Shown: positions 9,879 to 19,960 of the stretch, one piece after another | How positions within the stretch are numbered: the stretch's first letter is position 1 | Layout: every line of letters begins with the position of its first letter | Source: Zygaena filipendulae | Lineage: Eukaryota; Arthropoda; Insecta; Lepidoptera; Zygaenidae | Direction of reading: 5' to 3' | DNA: 64,000 nt | Assembly (NCBI GenBank): GCA_907165275.2 | Contig: CAJRBF020000014.1 | Coordinates: forward strand, 1-64,000 | The notes under the pieces: generated by a model | What the model was told of the DNA's origin: nothing | What the model saw: only the letters and a program-made list of their open reading frames with translations | Database searches by the model: none | Position numbers and translations under genes: made by a program

Positions 9879-10985
9879 ATTCGCCCTGTGCACGAGAGCT
9901 GCGAGCAGCTCGCGAGGCTTGGTCGCCCTGTGCCCGGTTGCCCCCCATTGACTTTTATTTGTTCGAGCACCTGACTCTTTTAGTTTCGGAGATAATCGAG
10001 TTTGAATTTTGTTCGGCGGCCATGATTTTTTCCGCCATTTTGAAAAAAAAGTTTCACTATTGAAATTTGCCCAAGGTGTGGATCAAACTTTGTAAGTAAC
10101 AGTTTTACTTTTGATGGAAAGTTTCGGCGGGCAGTCAACTCACTACCCGATGAGGAGCAGGAATCGAAGATGTCAAGGTTTTCCCACAATCACAGAAACC
10201 TCCTTTCCACATCTTAAATACATTATATCGACCTAGAGATGCTCCTTCTGGGAGAACAATTATGCTTAACTTTTTTTCGCCAGCCATTTCGAATCCGTCC
10301 GCCATCTTGGAATTATTTATATCCCGATAGAAGAAGATAGTGCACCACCAACTGTACAAATTTTTTTTCAATACCCACGGCCGATAGTTTCCGAGCCAGA
10401 GCCGAAACAAGTTCCCCATACAAACAACTAATGTTCGGCGGCCATCTTGAAAAATGACGCAATCGAAAAACTGATTCGATATTCGGCATCAGCGACCCCA
10501 AAAACCCCCGGATGCCGAACCTCACCCGGATCGGATCAACTTTTTTTTCGGCCGCCATTTTGAATCCGCCATTTTGGATTTTTACCACGCCAGGCGGTTG
10601 CCCCCCATTGACCTCTATGACATTTGTTTGAGCACCCCCTACCTGACTCTTTTAGTTTCGGAGATAATCGAGTTTGAATTTTGTTCGGCGGCCATGTTTT
10701 TTTCCGCCATTTTGAAAAAAAAGTTACACTATTGAAATTTGCCCAAGGTGTGGATGAAATTTAGTTAGAAACGTTTTCACTTTCGATGGAAAGTTTTGGC
10801 GGGCAATCGACTCACTACCTGATGAGAAGCAGGAATCGAAGATGTCGAGGTTTTCCCATAATCACCGAAACGTCCCCTCTACATGTTCCATACATTATAT
10901 CAACCTAGAGATGCTCCTTCTGGGAGAACAATTATGTCAATGAGTGAGTGGTAATCCAGCTTTATATATTATAAAAAATAAAATA
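9879..10985. mobile_element. Helitron-like repeat block with internal duplication (right arm only)
   Basis: Starts ctagattcgccctgtg with a short GC hairpin (gagctgcgagcagctcgc) and ends ...gagtgagtggtaatccagc. A segment of about 370 bases (cggttgccccccattgac to ggagaacaattatg) occurs twice, at about 9938-10262 and 10596-10936, and again at 37446-37772. The class is a guess from the hairpin and the lack of long terminal repeats. There is no protein gene; short ORFs on both strands are shadows. Confidence 0.55.
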
Positions 10986-11020
10986 TATATGTAATTTTGA
11001 TTTTTAATATTAATTATAAT

Positions 11021-11375
11021 TTAATTTGTTCAATTAAGTATATTTTGATTTCATTCATGATATAACCCTACCAATAAAATTAAAAAGAAAAAAAATCTAG
11101 TTAATATTCAAATTATAAAATTTGTGAATTTAAATGTATAAATAATAATTGGTAAAATTAGAGCAATTTCAACATCAAAAATTAAAAAAAAAAAAAAAAA
11201 AAAAAAAATGTAAGGAGAATGGGATACGAGAAGATGATTTAGGATCAAATCCACATTCAAAGGGAGATGATTTTTCTCGATCTGAAAATGATTTTTTACA
11301 TAATAGTATTGAAATAAATATTAAAATATTTGAAATTATAATAATAATAATTGATATTAAAAAAATTATAAGTAT
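11021..11375 (-). pseudogene. nad3: Nuclear copy of mitochondrial nad3, right arm
   Basis: Mirror of 7697-8050. The second half shows the same break, and the run that is T-rich on the left is an A-run of about two dozen bases here (about 11185-11208). The SPFECGFDP segment is intact in the mitochondrial code. Confidence 0.92.
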
Positions 11376-11376
11376 T

Positions 11377-11442
11377 ATTTATATTAATTTTTTTTTTAAC
11401 TTTTTGATTGGAAATCAAATATACTAAATATATTATATAAAT
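11377..11442 (-). tRNA. trnG: Mitochondrial-type tRNA-Gly(UCC), right arm
   Basis: Mirror of 7630-7695, with the same 7-bp acceptor stem and TCC anticodon. Confidence 0.88.
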
Positions 11443-11444
11443 AA

Positions 11445-11577
11445 TTAATTTCCTCATCAATAAATAGAAATGTATAGAAATAGTCATACTACATCAACAA
11501 AGTGTCAATATCAAGCTGCTGCCTCAAATCCAAAATGATGATTATTAGAGAATTGATTGTTAATATGTCGAATTAAG
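11445..11577 (-). pseudogene. cox3: Nuclear copy of mitochondrial cox3 3' end, right arm
   Basis: Mirror of 7495-7627. The junction with the gypsy integrase lies at about 11577/11578, the same base as in the left arm, which shows that the chimaera existed before the inversion-duplication. Confidence 0.92.
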
Positions 11578-13470
11578 CTTACGAGTGACCAGGGCAGGCA
11601 ATTCGAGAGCGATTTGTTTAAGGAATTAATGAAGGTAATGGATATACAAAAGATACGTACCACAGCTTATCATCCACAGAGTGATGTGATGATGTGATGA
11701 GAGTGGAGAGATGGCATAGATGAAGAAAGAAAGAAAGAAATAAAGAAAAGGAGTCGATGAAAGTAGCTTTAATGGCTAGATTAGATTCAATTTCTTGGAT
11801 TGACGAGTTACCTACAGTTTTATTAGGCTTGCGAGCAGCTGTTAGGAGTGACACCGGATATAGCGCCGCAAAGTTAACGTACGGAAAAACTGTGAGGTTA
11901 CCAGGTGATTTTTACTCTCCGCACCAAGAATACGATATACTAACATATGTAGGTAAATTGCGAGAAACAATACGCAACTTTAGAACCTCTATTCGAAGTA
12001 ATAGGAAACGTACTACCTTTATTCATCCAGAGTTGAAAACGTGTAGGTAAATATGTTTTTGTTCGGAACGATTTCGTCCGTAAACCGTTACAACCTCCTT
12101 ATGAAGGCCCTTACCGCGTCATAAGAAGGAGAGACAAGCATTATGTAGTCGAATTTCCGAACAGAGAATCATGCATTTCAATCGATCGATTGAAACCAGC
12201 TTTTGTACTGGATGACGAGTCAGTGGTAGAAAACGATGGAAATTTAAATGTTACTGCGGATGTTATAAATAAATAAGAATCGTTCGAAAAATCTTGCTTC
12301 CTCTAAGGAGAAGTTACCTTACTTAACGCGAAGTGGACGAGTAGTGAAGAGAACACGATTTTTTGACGACATAGATTGTTAATAATATAGATAATATGTA
12401 ACACTTTTGTCTACGATATTACTTTCGTTCAGTATTTTTTTTTGTTAGTAATATATATGTATTAGATAACACTTGTGTTCACGACATTACGTTCGTTCAA
12501 TATTTTGTTTTGTTTGAAAGCGTAGCATCACTGCATGCGATGACACTTGCGAAGAGTTATTCGCAGCGCAGCGTTTTTTTGCGTCGTACATTACGCAATC
12601 ACACATGTATGTTAATATTACGAGAGTACCTATATAATATAGCAGAGTCTTTGTGTACCTATGTGTTTAATTATAAAACCTATTTTTAAGAATGTATGGT
12701 TTGCATGTTTAGTGTTCTAGATTAGATACAGAATATTGCATAAAACATTATAATTGTGTTGCAATGTACAAACTGGCCTGTTGTGCATTTTGACATAATG
12801 ATATGCATATATTTTTATTTTTTGGAACGATGACTTTTGAATTGGATTGCGAATTTAACAATTTTAATAGATACACAGTAGTTTTCTTTTGTAAGTTTTT
12901 TAATGATTTTGACATTCGTTCGACCGACACTTAGGAAGAGACATACAATACATTAAGAGCGCGTTCAAGTTGTTTTTATGAGCATTATTTTATTAAATAT
13001 GGGAAATCCGCAAAGCAAGAACTCAGAGGTAGTTATAGCGAACAACGCAAATATAGGCGCAGCCCTGGAAAGGAAAATTGAACTTTTTGGAGTTTCCAGC
13101 ATAGTGATTATTACCTTGGCAGTAGTCATCGTAATCGTATGTGGCTGTAGATATGGTTGTCACCTGGCTAAGAAGTTATTAGTAAAGGACATCAACTCCA
13201 CCCTAGACATGGTTCGGGTCGTTGATAAACCTCGCCCTAGCCCGGAAATAGCGTCTACTCAGACACCTACCACAGTGTATAAATATTAGTTTGGTGTTGC
13301 AATGGTGCCTAAGTGTCGTCGCGAATTTGTAGTCGTATACTATAGATATAAGGTGTTTAATGTTTATATAGTATATCGGATGGTATTATAGAAATCCAAT
13401 GTATAACTCTGTAACATAGAGAGCACAATAAGCGACCATGTACCCACTCATGTAATGATATACCGTGTTA
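11578..13470 (+). mobile_element. CsRn1-type gypsy fragment, right arm
   Basis: Mirror of 5618-7491. It includes an integrase pseudogene (11578-12050, then frame-shifted to about 12380) with the same microsatellite insertion and the same 4-bp insertion before the stop at 12048-12050. The accessory membrane-protein gene and the 3' UTR follow. No LTR is present. Confidence 0.9.
12999..13289 (+). CDS. Small one-pass membrane protein of the gypsy element (copy 2)
   Basis: 96 residues from MGNPQSKN, identical to the left-arm copy. The myristoylation-type N-terminus, hydrophobic helix at residues about 33-52 and VYKY C-terminus are as in the copy at 52532. It lies about 620 bases after the pol end, and the frame is intact although pol beside it is dead. 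Confidence 0.6.
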   Translation: MGNPQSKNSEVVIANNANIGAALERKIELFGVSSIVIITLAVVIVIVCGCRYGCHLAKKLLVKDINSTLDMVRVVDKPRPSPEIASTQTPTTVYKY

Positions 13471-13623
13471 CGTGTGTCAAGCTAGAAAGGTCAAGTCGGC
13501 AGAATCAATTGATTTTCAGGTCAAAATTTAGTGCTCATTTAGTGCTAATTTAGTGCTGAAAAAAAAAATTTGGTGCTGTGATAGGTGGAACAAAAATGAG
13601 AACACTGCTAACTTTTTATTAAG

Positions 13624-14655
13624 CTAGCAGGGTACCGTTCGTGACCGCGTTACAATACAGTTGCAGCGGAATTTGCATGGGCTAATAATTTAGTGCTCAA
13701 TTAGTGCTGCCATTGTAGCGAAAATTTTTTGAAAAATAATCGTTTTTGAATTTTTTTTTCAAATAAAATACTGTACTAGCGATACCGGCCGGTCTAAGAG
13801 CTCAAAAACGGGAACTGATGAAATTGTAACACGTCACCATTTAGCGCTCAATTAGTGCTGCCAGTATAATAAAGAATTTTTGCAAAATAATCTTTTTTTT
13901 TTTATTTTTTTCAATAACTTTTACTTAATAAAGCTAGCAGATTAAGCTAGCAGTGTACCGTTCGTGACCACGTTACAATTCAGTGTCAGCGGAATTCGCA
14001 TGGGCTAATAATTTAGTGCTCAATTAGTGCTGTCATTGTAGCGAAAAGTTTTTGAAAAATAATCGTTTTTGAATTTTTTTTCAAATAAAATACTGTACTA
14101 GCGACACCGGCCGGTCTAAGAGCTCAAAAACGGGAACTGATGAAATTGAAACACGTCACCATTTAGCGCTCAATTAGTGCTGCCAGTAGGTATAATAAAG
14201 AATTTTTGAAAAATAACCTTTTTTTTAATTTTTTTCAATAACCTTTACTTAATTAAGCTAGCAGATTAAGCTAGCAGTGTACCTTTCGTGACCGCGTTAT
14301 GATACAGTTGCAGCGGAATCCGCATGAGCTAATAATTTAGTGCTCAATTAGTGCTGCCATTGTAGCGAAAAATTTTTGAAAAATAATCGTTTTTGAATTT
14401 TTTTTCAAATAAAATACTGTACTAGCGACACCGGCCGGTCTAAGAGCTCAAAAACGGGAACTGATGAAATTGAAACACGTCACCATTTAGCGCTCAATTA
14501 GTGCTGCCAGTATAATAAAGAATTTTTGAAAAATAATCTTTTTTTTTATTTTTTTCAATAACCTTTACTTAATTAAGCTAGCAGTGTACCGTTCGCGTTC
14601 GTGACCGCGTTACAATACAGTTGCAGCGGAATTCGCATGGGCTAATAATTTAGTA
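13624..14655 (+). repeat. Satellite-like array, about 310-325-bp unit, three copies plus part
   Basis: Units begin gctagcag(t/g)gtacc near 13624, 13947, 14269 and 14577. Each unit is itself two related halves, each starting ttag(t/c)gctcaattagtgctgcca and followed by a T/A-rich block. The left arm of the palindrome has only one unit. The sequence is non-coding. Confidence 0.85.
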
Positions 14656-14727
14656 GTTATTCCTTTCCTTATACACTTTGTAATACTCATGGTACAGAAA
14701 AAAAAACTAGTCTTGATTTCTGCTAGT

Positions 14728-15201
14728 CAGAGATCGATTCACTAAATCGAAAGTTAAGATCGATTAAAAAGTTCACTGTTCTTAGCTGAATCGATTCCAG
14801 GTATGTCGATTCATTTTAAAAGAAATCGATCTCCAATTCGAATGAATCGATTCTCGATTAAATCAAGTTTTAAAAGGTTTTTCAACAAATCGCTGTTTTA
14901 AACATGACTAGTAAGCAAAGTATTTATGTAACGTTATCTTTGGTCTTTTGAATGCCCTCCATAAATATTTAGTTACGAGTTCGTTCGATTTTTAGTGTTT
15001 GACAAAAGCAAACATTTAAGAAAACTAAGACCGCAGCCAATTTAGGGTTGTAGTCGCTAGTTTCTTATGAGAAGACAGTCCGATTTAAGAGAATTTAACG
15101 AAGAAATTTAGCGGTCAAGATCGATTAATCGATTTCAGATCAACATGCTCTGATTGATGATTATCGATTTTTCGATAAATCAATCTCAGTTTAACATCTC
15201 T
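14728..15201. mobile_element. Small AATCGATT-rich non-autonomous element
   Basis: Bounded by cagagatcg at 14728 and by ...aacatctct at about 15200. Both end regions are dense in atcgat/aatcga motifs (for example gattaatcgatttc, gatttttcgataaatc). Repeated subterminal motifs with a CAGAGAT-like end suggest a hAT-type MITE. I cannot show a target duplication. Confidence 0.5.
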
Positions 15202-15205
15202 AACC

Positions 15206-15737
15206 TACCGCTGTCGGCTGCGGGCTGTCAAATGTTTGTTTTTGTTGATCTTTGGTCTGTATTGTTTTTTAGTTAAGTTATTGTGTTTCTAGGAAATAAA
15301 GATAGGAATATGGAACTATAATAGGCAATTGCACCAACATAGTCATAGATAATACAGCATACCAGATATCCGTAGGGAACACGGAGCAGTGCCTGGGACT
15401 TGCGACCCAGGTGTAGGTTTAATGGGGCCCCTTTACAATGCATGAATGCTCACCTCCACTGCCCGTGCTCCCGACTTAAGCAAACCTCTGGAAACAACTA
15501 GATGACACAGCACACGTAATCACTATTAGATTGATACGACACTATAACTGCACTGAACCGAACACAAAGTAACAATGAACCGTGGCTTACGCATACCCGC
15601 GTTTTATATCAAGTTCTAACAAAGACGAGTCGGGCAATGGAGTGGAGCGGGGGAACGAACTTACTACAACCGCTATTAGTCGGCGGGAAACATTATTGAT
15701 AACGAAACTACCCTCTCGCCGACATGTTCATTTTTAA
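15206..15737. other. No gene seen; possible LTR or promoter remnant
   Basis: Read on the minus strand together with 44685-44702 it starts tgtggtggttaaaaatgaac, has a TATA-like gatataaaac near 15606 and continues without an ORF. This could be an old LTR into which the hAT inserted, but there is no partner LTR to prove it. Confidence 0.3.
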
Positions 15738-15860
15738 CAGGGATTGAAAAAGGTCCTAAAATAGCGGTAAAATAACGGTTCCGTTACTAGAACCCGAACC
15801 GGAACCGAAACCGAAATCGGAACCTTTAGGAACCTTTATTTTACCGGTTCCTCGTGAAAA
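15738..15860. repeat. hAT left terminal region with GGAACC-type subterminal repeats
   Basis: After the 13-bp terminal repeat come repeated aaccggaaccg/ggaacc motifs in both orientations (about 15775-15855). The right end has the same motifs. In hAT elements such subterminal repeats usually bind transposase. Confidence 0.75.
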
Positions 15861-16469
15861 CATGTCACAGCTTGTTCTATTTCATACGATACCTACCGCT
15901 CGCGCGCTCAAGCGACGCGCGGCAAGCTTGAAAGACTTCGAGTCTTTCAAGTTTCATTTTCAATCATTCGATGACAAGAAGTTATGACGCGTGCGCTACG
16001 CTAGTTGATTCAATTAATAAAATAGTACGTTTATTCGAAAATAGTTTATTTTTTGTATCATTCAAGATAATTATTTAATTACCTATAGTTATATTTTAAG
16101 AAATATATAGTTAAGCCTATAGTTTAAGAAATGGGTCGGAAAAAAAGAAATTTTGTTTACAAATATTTTGTATATGACGAAGAGCAGAACAAATCCACGT
16201 GTACCATAGAAAACTGTGGTTTAGTTATAAAGGTAAGTTATGACTTATGATACCTAATGTTTTTAAAAAGTATACAATTTATATGTAAGTACGCAATATT
16301 TAACTAACTTCAAAAAAATAACAATTTGAACCGTATGTAGAAACATAATAAAATATTATTGGAATTACACAATGTCAGTGTATTTGAGTCTAGGTGGGCT
16401 TCTAAGCAATTTTTCCAAATTTCATATATTGTGTATGTACAATAATAATATTTATAGTTGAAGTTATCC

Positions 16470-16668
16470 TTACTGTTATATAAAAGTGAAAGTGAGTTTG
16501 TTTGTTGGTTTGTTTGTTACACTTTCGCGCCTCAACGGCTCAACCGATCATCATGAAATTTTGCATACATGTTGTCAGAACAGAGGAGGACATGGGGTAC
16601 TTTTTATCCCGGAATCCCCGCGGGAACTCCAAAATTACCGCGGTTGAAACCGCGGGGAACAGCTAGTA
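16470..16668 (+). mobile_element. Helitron-like 3' end fragment in hAT intron 1
   Basis: Reads agtgagtttgtttgttggttt ... ggtactttttatcccggaat ... ccgcggggaacagctagt. The terminal hairpin-rich GC segment ending CTAGT is the usual 3' end of lepidopteran non-autonomous Helitrons. Related ends occur near 28853, 38340-38402 and 43969. Confidence 0.6.
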
Positions 16669-16858
16669 TATACAAATACCTATAATAAAAATTGCAAAAA
16701 TTTCAATAAACAGCTAATTCATGTCCAAATGCGGACTTACCCCGCGAGTGGATTCCTTCTAGTCAATTCGAATTGCAATAATTCTTTTTTAATCCCCAAC
16801 GCAAAAAAGACGGGGTGTTTATTTATTAAAGTGTGTTTATTTGTGCGACGAGTTTGAC

Positions 16859-16881
16859 GTGTGTGTGTGTCAGTGAGTGAG

Positions 16882-16919
<38 letters not shown>

Positions 16920-16952
16920 TCTGCTTGTCTGTCTGTCTGTCTATCTGTCTGT
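16859..16952. repeat. Compound microsatellite (GT)n-(CT)n-(GT)n-(GTCT)n
   Basis: Consecutive gt, ct, gt and gtct runs with few interruptions. A 62-residue ORF on the opposite strand is only this repeat. Confidence 0.95.
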
Positions 16953-17009
16953 GGCATCGTAGCTTTCGAACGGATGAACCGATATTGATTTAACAAAAGC
17001 AAAAAATTA

Positions 17010-17475
17010 AACAAAATTTAAAAAAATAAATAAACCGACTTCAAAAAACACAAAAATGCACTTCGCTAAAACGCAAAAAATAACAACATACCTACCAATT
17101 TAAGCCAAAAGACAAAAAAATAACATAATATTATTTAAAACTGATTGATTTAAAGTTGGTGCCAAGCCCGCTCGTGCCCTTTTTAACCGACTTCCAAAAA
17201 GGAGGAGGTTCTATGTTCGATTGTATGTATGTTTTTTTTTTATGTATGATCACCGATTACTCGAAGACGGTTGGACCGATTTCGAAAATTCTTTTTTTGT
17301 TTGAAATGGTCTACATATTTGGCTTGTCACCGAATTCAAACCGATTAGTGGTAGCACAATTTTGGCTTAAATTGGTAGGTATGTTGTTATTTTTAGCTTT
17401 TTATTTTTAGATTTTTAGTTTTGTGTTTTTGGAAGTCGGTTTTAATTTTTTTGTTAAAATTTTGTTTCGGTTTAA
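17010..17475. mobile_element. Foldback/MITE with about 100-bp inverted arms in hAT intron 1
   Basis: Left arm about 17010-17112 (aaccgacttc, later ataacaacatacctaccaat, then taagcc) matches the reverse complement of about 17358-17475 over roughly 100 bases. The interior holds a lepidopteran repeat with accgacttccaaaaaggagg at about 17185. It has no coding capacity. Confidence 0.75.
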
Positions 17476-17997
17476 TTTTTTTATTAAAATATTGTTTTTC
17501 TTGTGATTGGTTCTTTCTTACAATTTTATATTTGGAAAACTATATGTATACATACGGGTCGAGTTGATATTGATAACCTCAATTTTTTGAAGTGGGGTAA
17601 AAAGTAGTATTTAGGTACTCTGTTTTTCATAATTATTCAAAAATATATTTATTTTTTTTAGTAAAATTTGCTTAGAAGAAATGGATTTTTTAGCAAGTGG
17701 CATTGGTGTGCCCTTACATTGTTCTATACTCTTTGCACTGATCAGCCGTGATAAGAAGTTTCTAAAATTAATGGATCATTATTTATGTTTTACAGGGAAA
17801 TCATGGAACCAATTTAATGAAACATATGAAAAAGCATCCTGAGCAACACAAACTTATACTAGAAGAAAAAGAAAATCGTGTAGAAAATCAAGAACATATA
17901 GAAAAGAAATCAAAAAAAGTTGTTGAAATAAAGCTAATAGAAGAATGTGTCAATTTAGTAACGAAATGTGGGAGACCGTTAACTTTGACGACAAAGC

Positions 17998-18183
17998 TGT
18001 TTTCTTTCAGGTTGGTTTTAATATTGTAATAAAATATTGATACTGATCGGATGGTTTTTATTTAATTATATTCACACAAAATTACAGCGTACATGCACTC
18101 GTTAAGCTTCAGAGGTAAGAGAGAGAGAATGTTGCCAGTGCACATAGACTAATAAGTTAAACGTTTCATTACACTTATCAACA
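17998..18183 (-). repeat. Copia 3' LTR
   Basis: 186 bp, TG...CA, starting tgttgataag on the minus strand next to a G-rich polypurine tract. Confidence 0.93.
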
Positions 18184-18615
18184 CCCCCCCTTAATGGAAC
18201 GTCTCTCTTGGTGCTTGACCTTAAGTACTTAAAAATCAACTAACAAAAATTTTATTCTAAAAGTTATTACCTGCTAATCAAAAACAGTTTTAATTACAAT
18301 AAATCTTTTTAAGTTATTTATCAATTATTCTTTTACTCTTTATTTTTAAAATCATATTTTATTATTATATTTATATATACCTTTATACCTTTATTTATTT
18401 AGCAATAGTCTTTAAACAATAAACTTAAAAAATTTTCCTTTTACCTACTTTTTAACAATGAACTCAAACAATTCTTTTATTTTAATATGATCTTATAATG
18501 AACATAAGCAATCAACTTATTTAACTTTCTTTTACTAATTATTATTATTTTATGTAACTAATGAACATAAACAATCAACTTAAATAAACTTTCTTCTACT
18601 AATCATTATGTAACT

Positions 18616-19034
18616 TTAGCAATCAAAGACTAAATTGTAATACAATCCTAAATTGTATCTTAAGTTTTCAAACTTGATTTTATTCAGAGGTTTTGTTAAC
18701 AGATCTGCCAGCTGGGTAGCAGTATCTAAGTATTTTAAAACAATTACACCTTCAGATACTTTCTGCTGAATAAAATGAAACTTTAGGTCTATATGTTTTA
18801 ACCTTTTAGGCTGACCTACTTTACATGCTGCACATATAGCAGATTGATTATCTTCATGGATTAACACTTGCACATTATAATCATTAGAAACTAAATACAG
18901 TTCCATGAGTAAATTTCTTAACCAACATGCCTCAACAACACATTGACTCAAGGCAACATATTCAGCCTCTGTGGATGATAAAGAGATACATGACTGTTTC
19001 TTGCTACACCAATAAACTAAACATTTATATACCA
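18616..19034 (-). CDS. Copia RNase H C-terminal part (separated by LINE insertion)
   Basis: Continues the Copia polyprotein from 22487. It carries ISLSSTEAEYVALSQ (the RNase H active-site glutamate region), the HEDNQSA aspartate and KHIDLKFHFIQ, then a short tail ending at the stop. The split falls inside the SGYCL/MVYKCLVYW segment. Frame and sequence rejoin when the LINE and one TTAA are removed. Confidence 0.9.
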
Positions 19035-19038
19035 TTAA

Positions 19039-19937
19039 CCAGACAAATTATTCGTGAGCCACGGTGGGCTCTGATGTCGTTTTGATACAATTTTTTTAAT
19101 AGGAAAATGAATGTCAATATAATAGGTCAAAATATTAAATAATTTTTCAAATTTGGTATTTATGTCAATCTCAATGTCAAATATGAATTTCCAATTATAA
19201 TTTGCAAAGTCATTAAAAAATAAAGTCAATGCCTCATCCTTGAATAGTCTCTTTTCCACGGAAGTGATTGATTTCGCGCGGTGTGATGATTCTACGGTCA
19301 GAGTGAATAACTGCGCGTTATGGTCACTTATAAAGGTATGTAGTGGTTTAGTTGTGACGTCACCCATTGTGCATGGAATCACACCGCAGCAGTCAATGCA
19401 GGACGAACTATCTGTAGACACACGGGTTGGAAAGTCAACGCAATTTCTACAACCATAACTTTTTAAAATTTCTTCTACATGCCGTTTTGAGCTGTTTTCC
19501 GATGAGTAATCAACATTTTGGTCGCCGACTAAAATGAACTTTTTATTTTCGTCAGTTAACCTAGATAATAATAATTCTAAATTTTTTAAGTATATGTCAA
19601 AATCACCGTTTCCGGTGCGATACAATACAATAATGATTAAATTAGATTTACAAATTTCAATGGCAGTAAACTCGAAATGGAACTGGACAGCTACGCTCTG
19701 TAGGTCATTTCGCGGGCGATACGAAACCCCCTCCCGTGTGTACAGCGCAACTCCGCCGTGTGCGATGCGCGTGCGACAGTAGCTATTTGCCAGCTCATAA
19801 TTGTTTAACCTAACTTTTTCGATTTCTTGTTTTTTGCACCAAGTCTCACTGCACGCTAGTACATCTGGGTTTTCGGAGTTTAGTAATAGATTTAATAAAC
19901 CTGTTTTACCGCAGATAGATCTTACGTTCTGGTGCAT
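19039..19937 (-). CDS. LINE ORF2 N-terminal APE endonuclease (inverted segment)
   Basis: About 300 residues. The AP-endonuclease-like domain that nicks the target shows in order the N-terminal asparagine (HQNVRS), the glutamate (ACSETW), VLYRTGN, VGDQNVDY (usually GDFN) and SDHNAQLF. The segment ends in PPWLTNNLSG at the edge of the insertion, so the reverse transcriptase that should follow in frame is absent here and appears on the other strand at 21035. Start chosen at the first ATG after ORF1, 23 bases downstream. Confidence 0.85.
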
Positions 19938-19960
19938 TATAGTAAAGTGAATGTTCGGAC

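Larger units (their letters stand above)
5155..14255. repeat. Giant inverted repeat (about 3-kb arms, about 1.6-kb mariner-like centre)
   Basis: Left arm about 5155-8112; right arm about 9787-14255. The arms are reverse complements of each other: satellite-like unit, 3' part of a CsRn1 gypsy, and mitochondrial cox3-trnG-nad3-trnA. Three pairs of ORFs are mirrored residue for residue or with one change (5795-6106 and 12978-13289; 7022-7315 and 11757-12050; 7585-7776 and 11296-11487). Both arms share private changes absent from the intact gypsy at 45086-53365: a 4-bp insertion that ends the integrase frame, and a purine/pyrimidine microsatellite insertion in the integrase. The structure is therefore a duplication of one already mutated segment, not two insertions. 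The right arm alone has a Helitron-like block (9879-10985), a longer A-run and a satellite expansion. Confidence 0.9.

Noticed and set aside
18184..18615. Hidden gene between Copia LTR and RNase H
   Set aside because: AT-rich 3' untranslated sequence of the Copia with repeated aacaat/ttaa motifs; no open frame.
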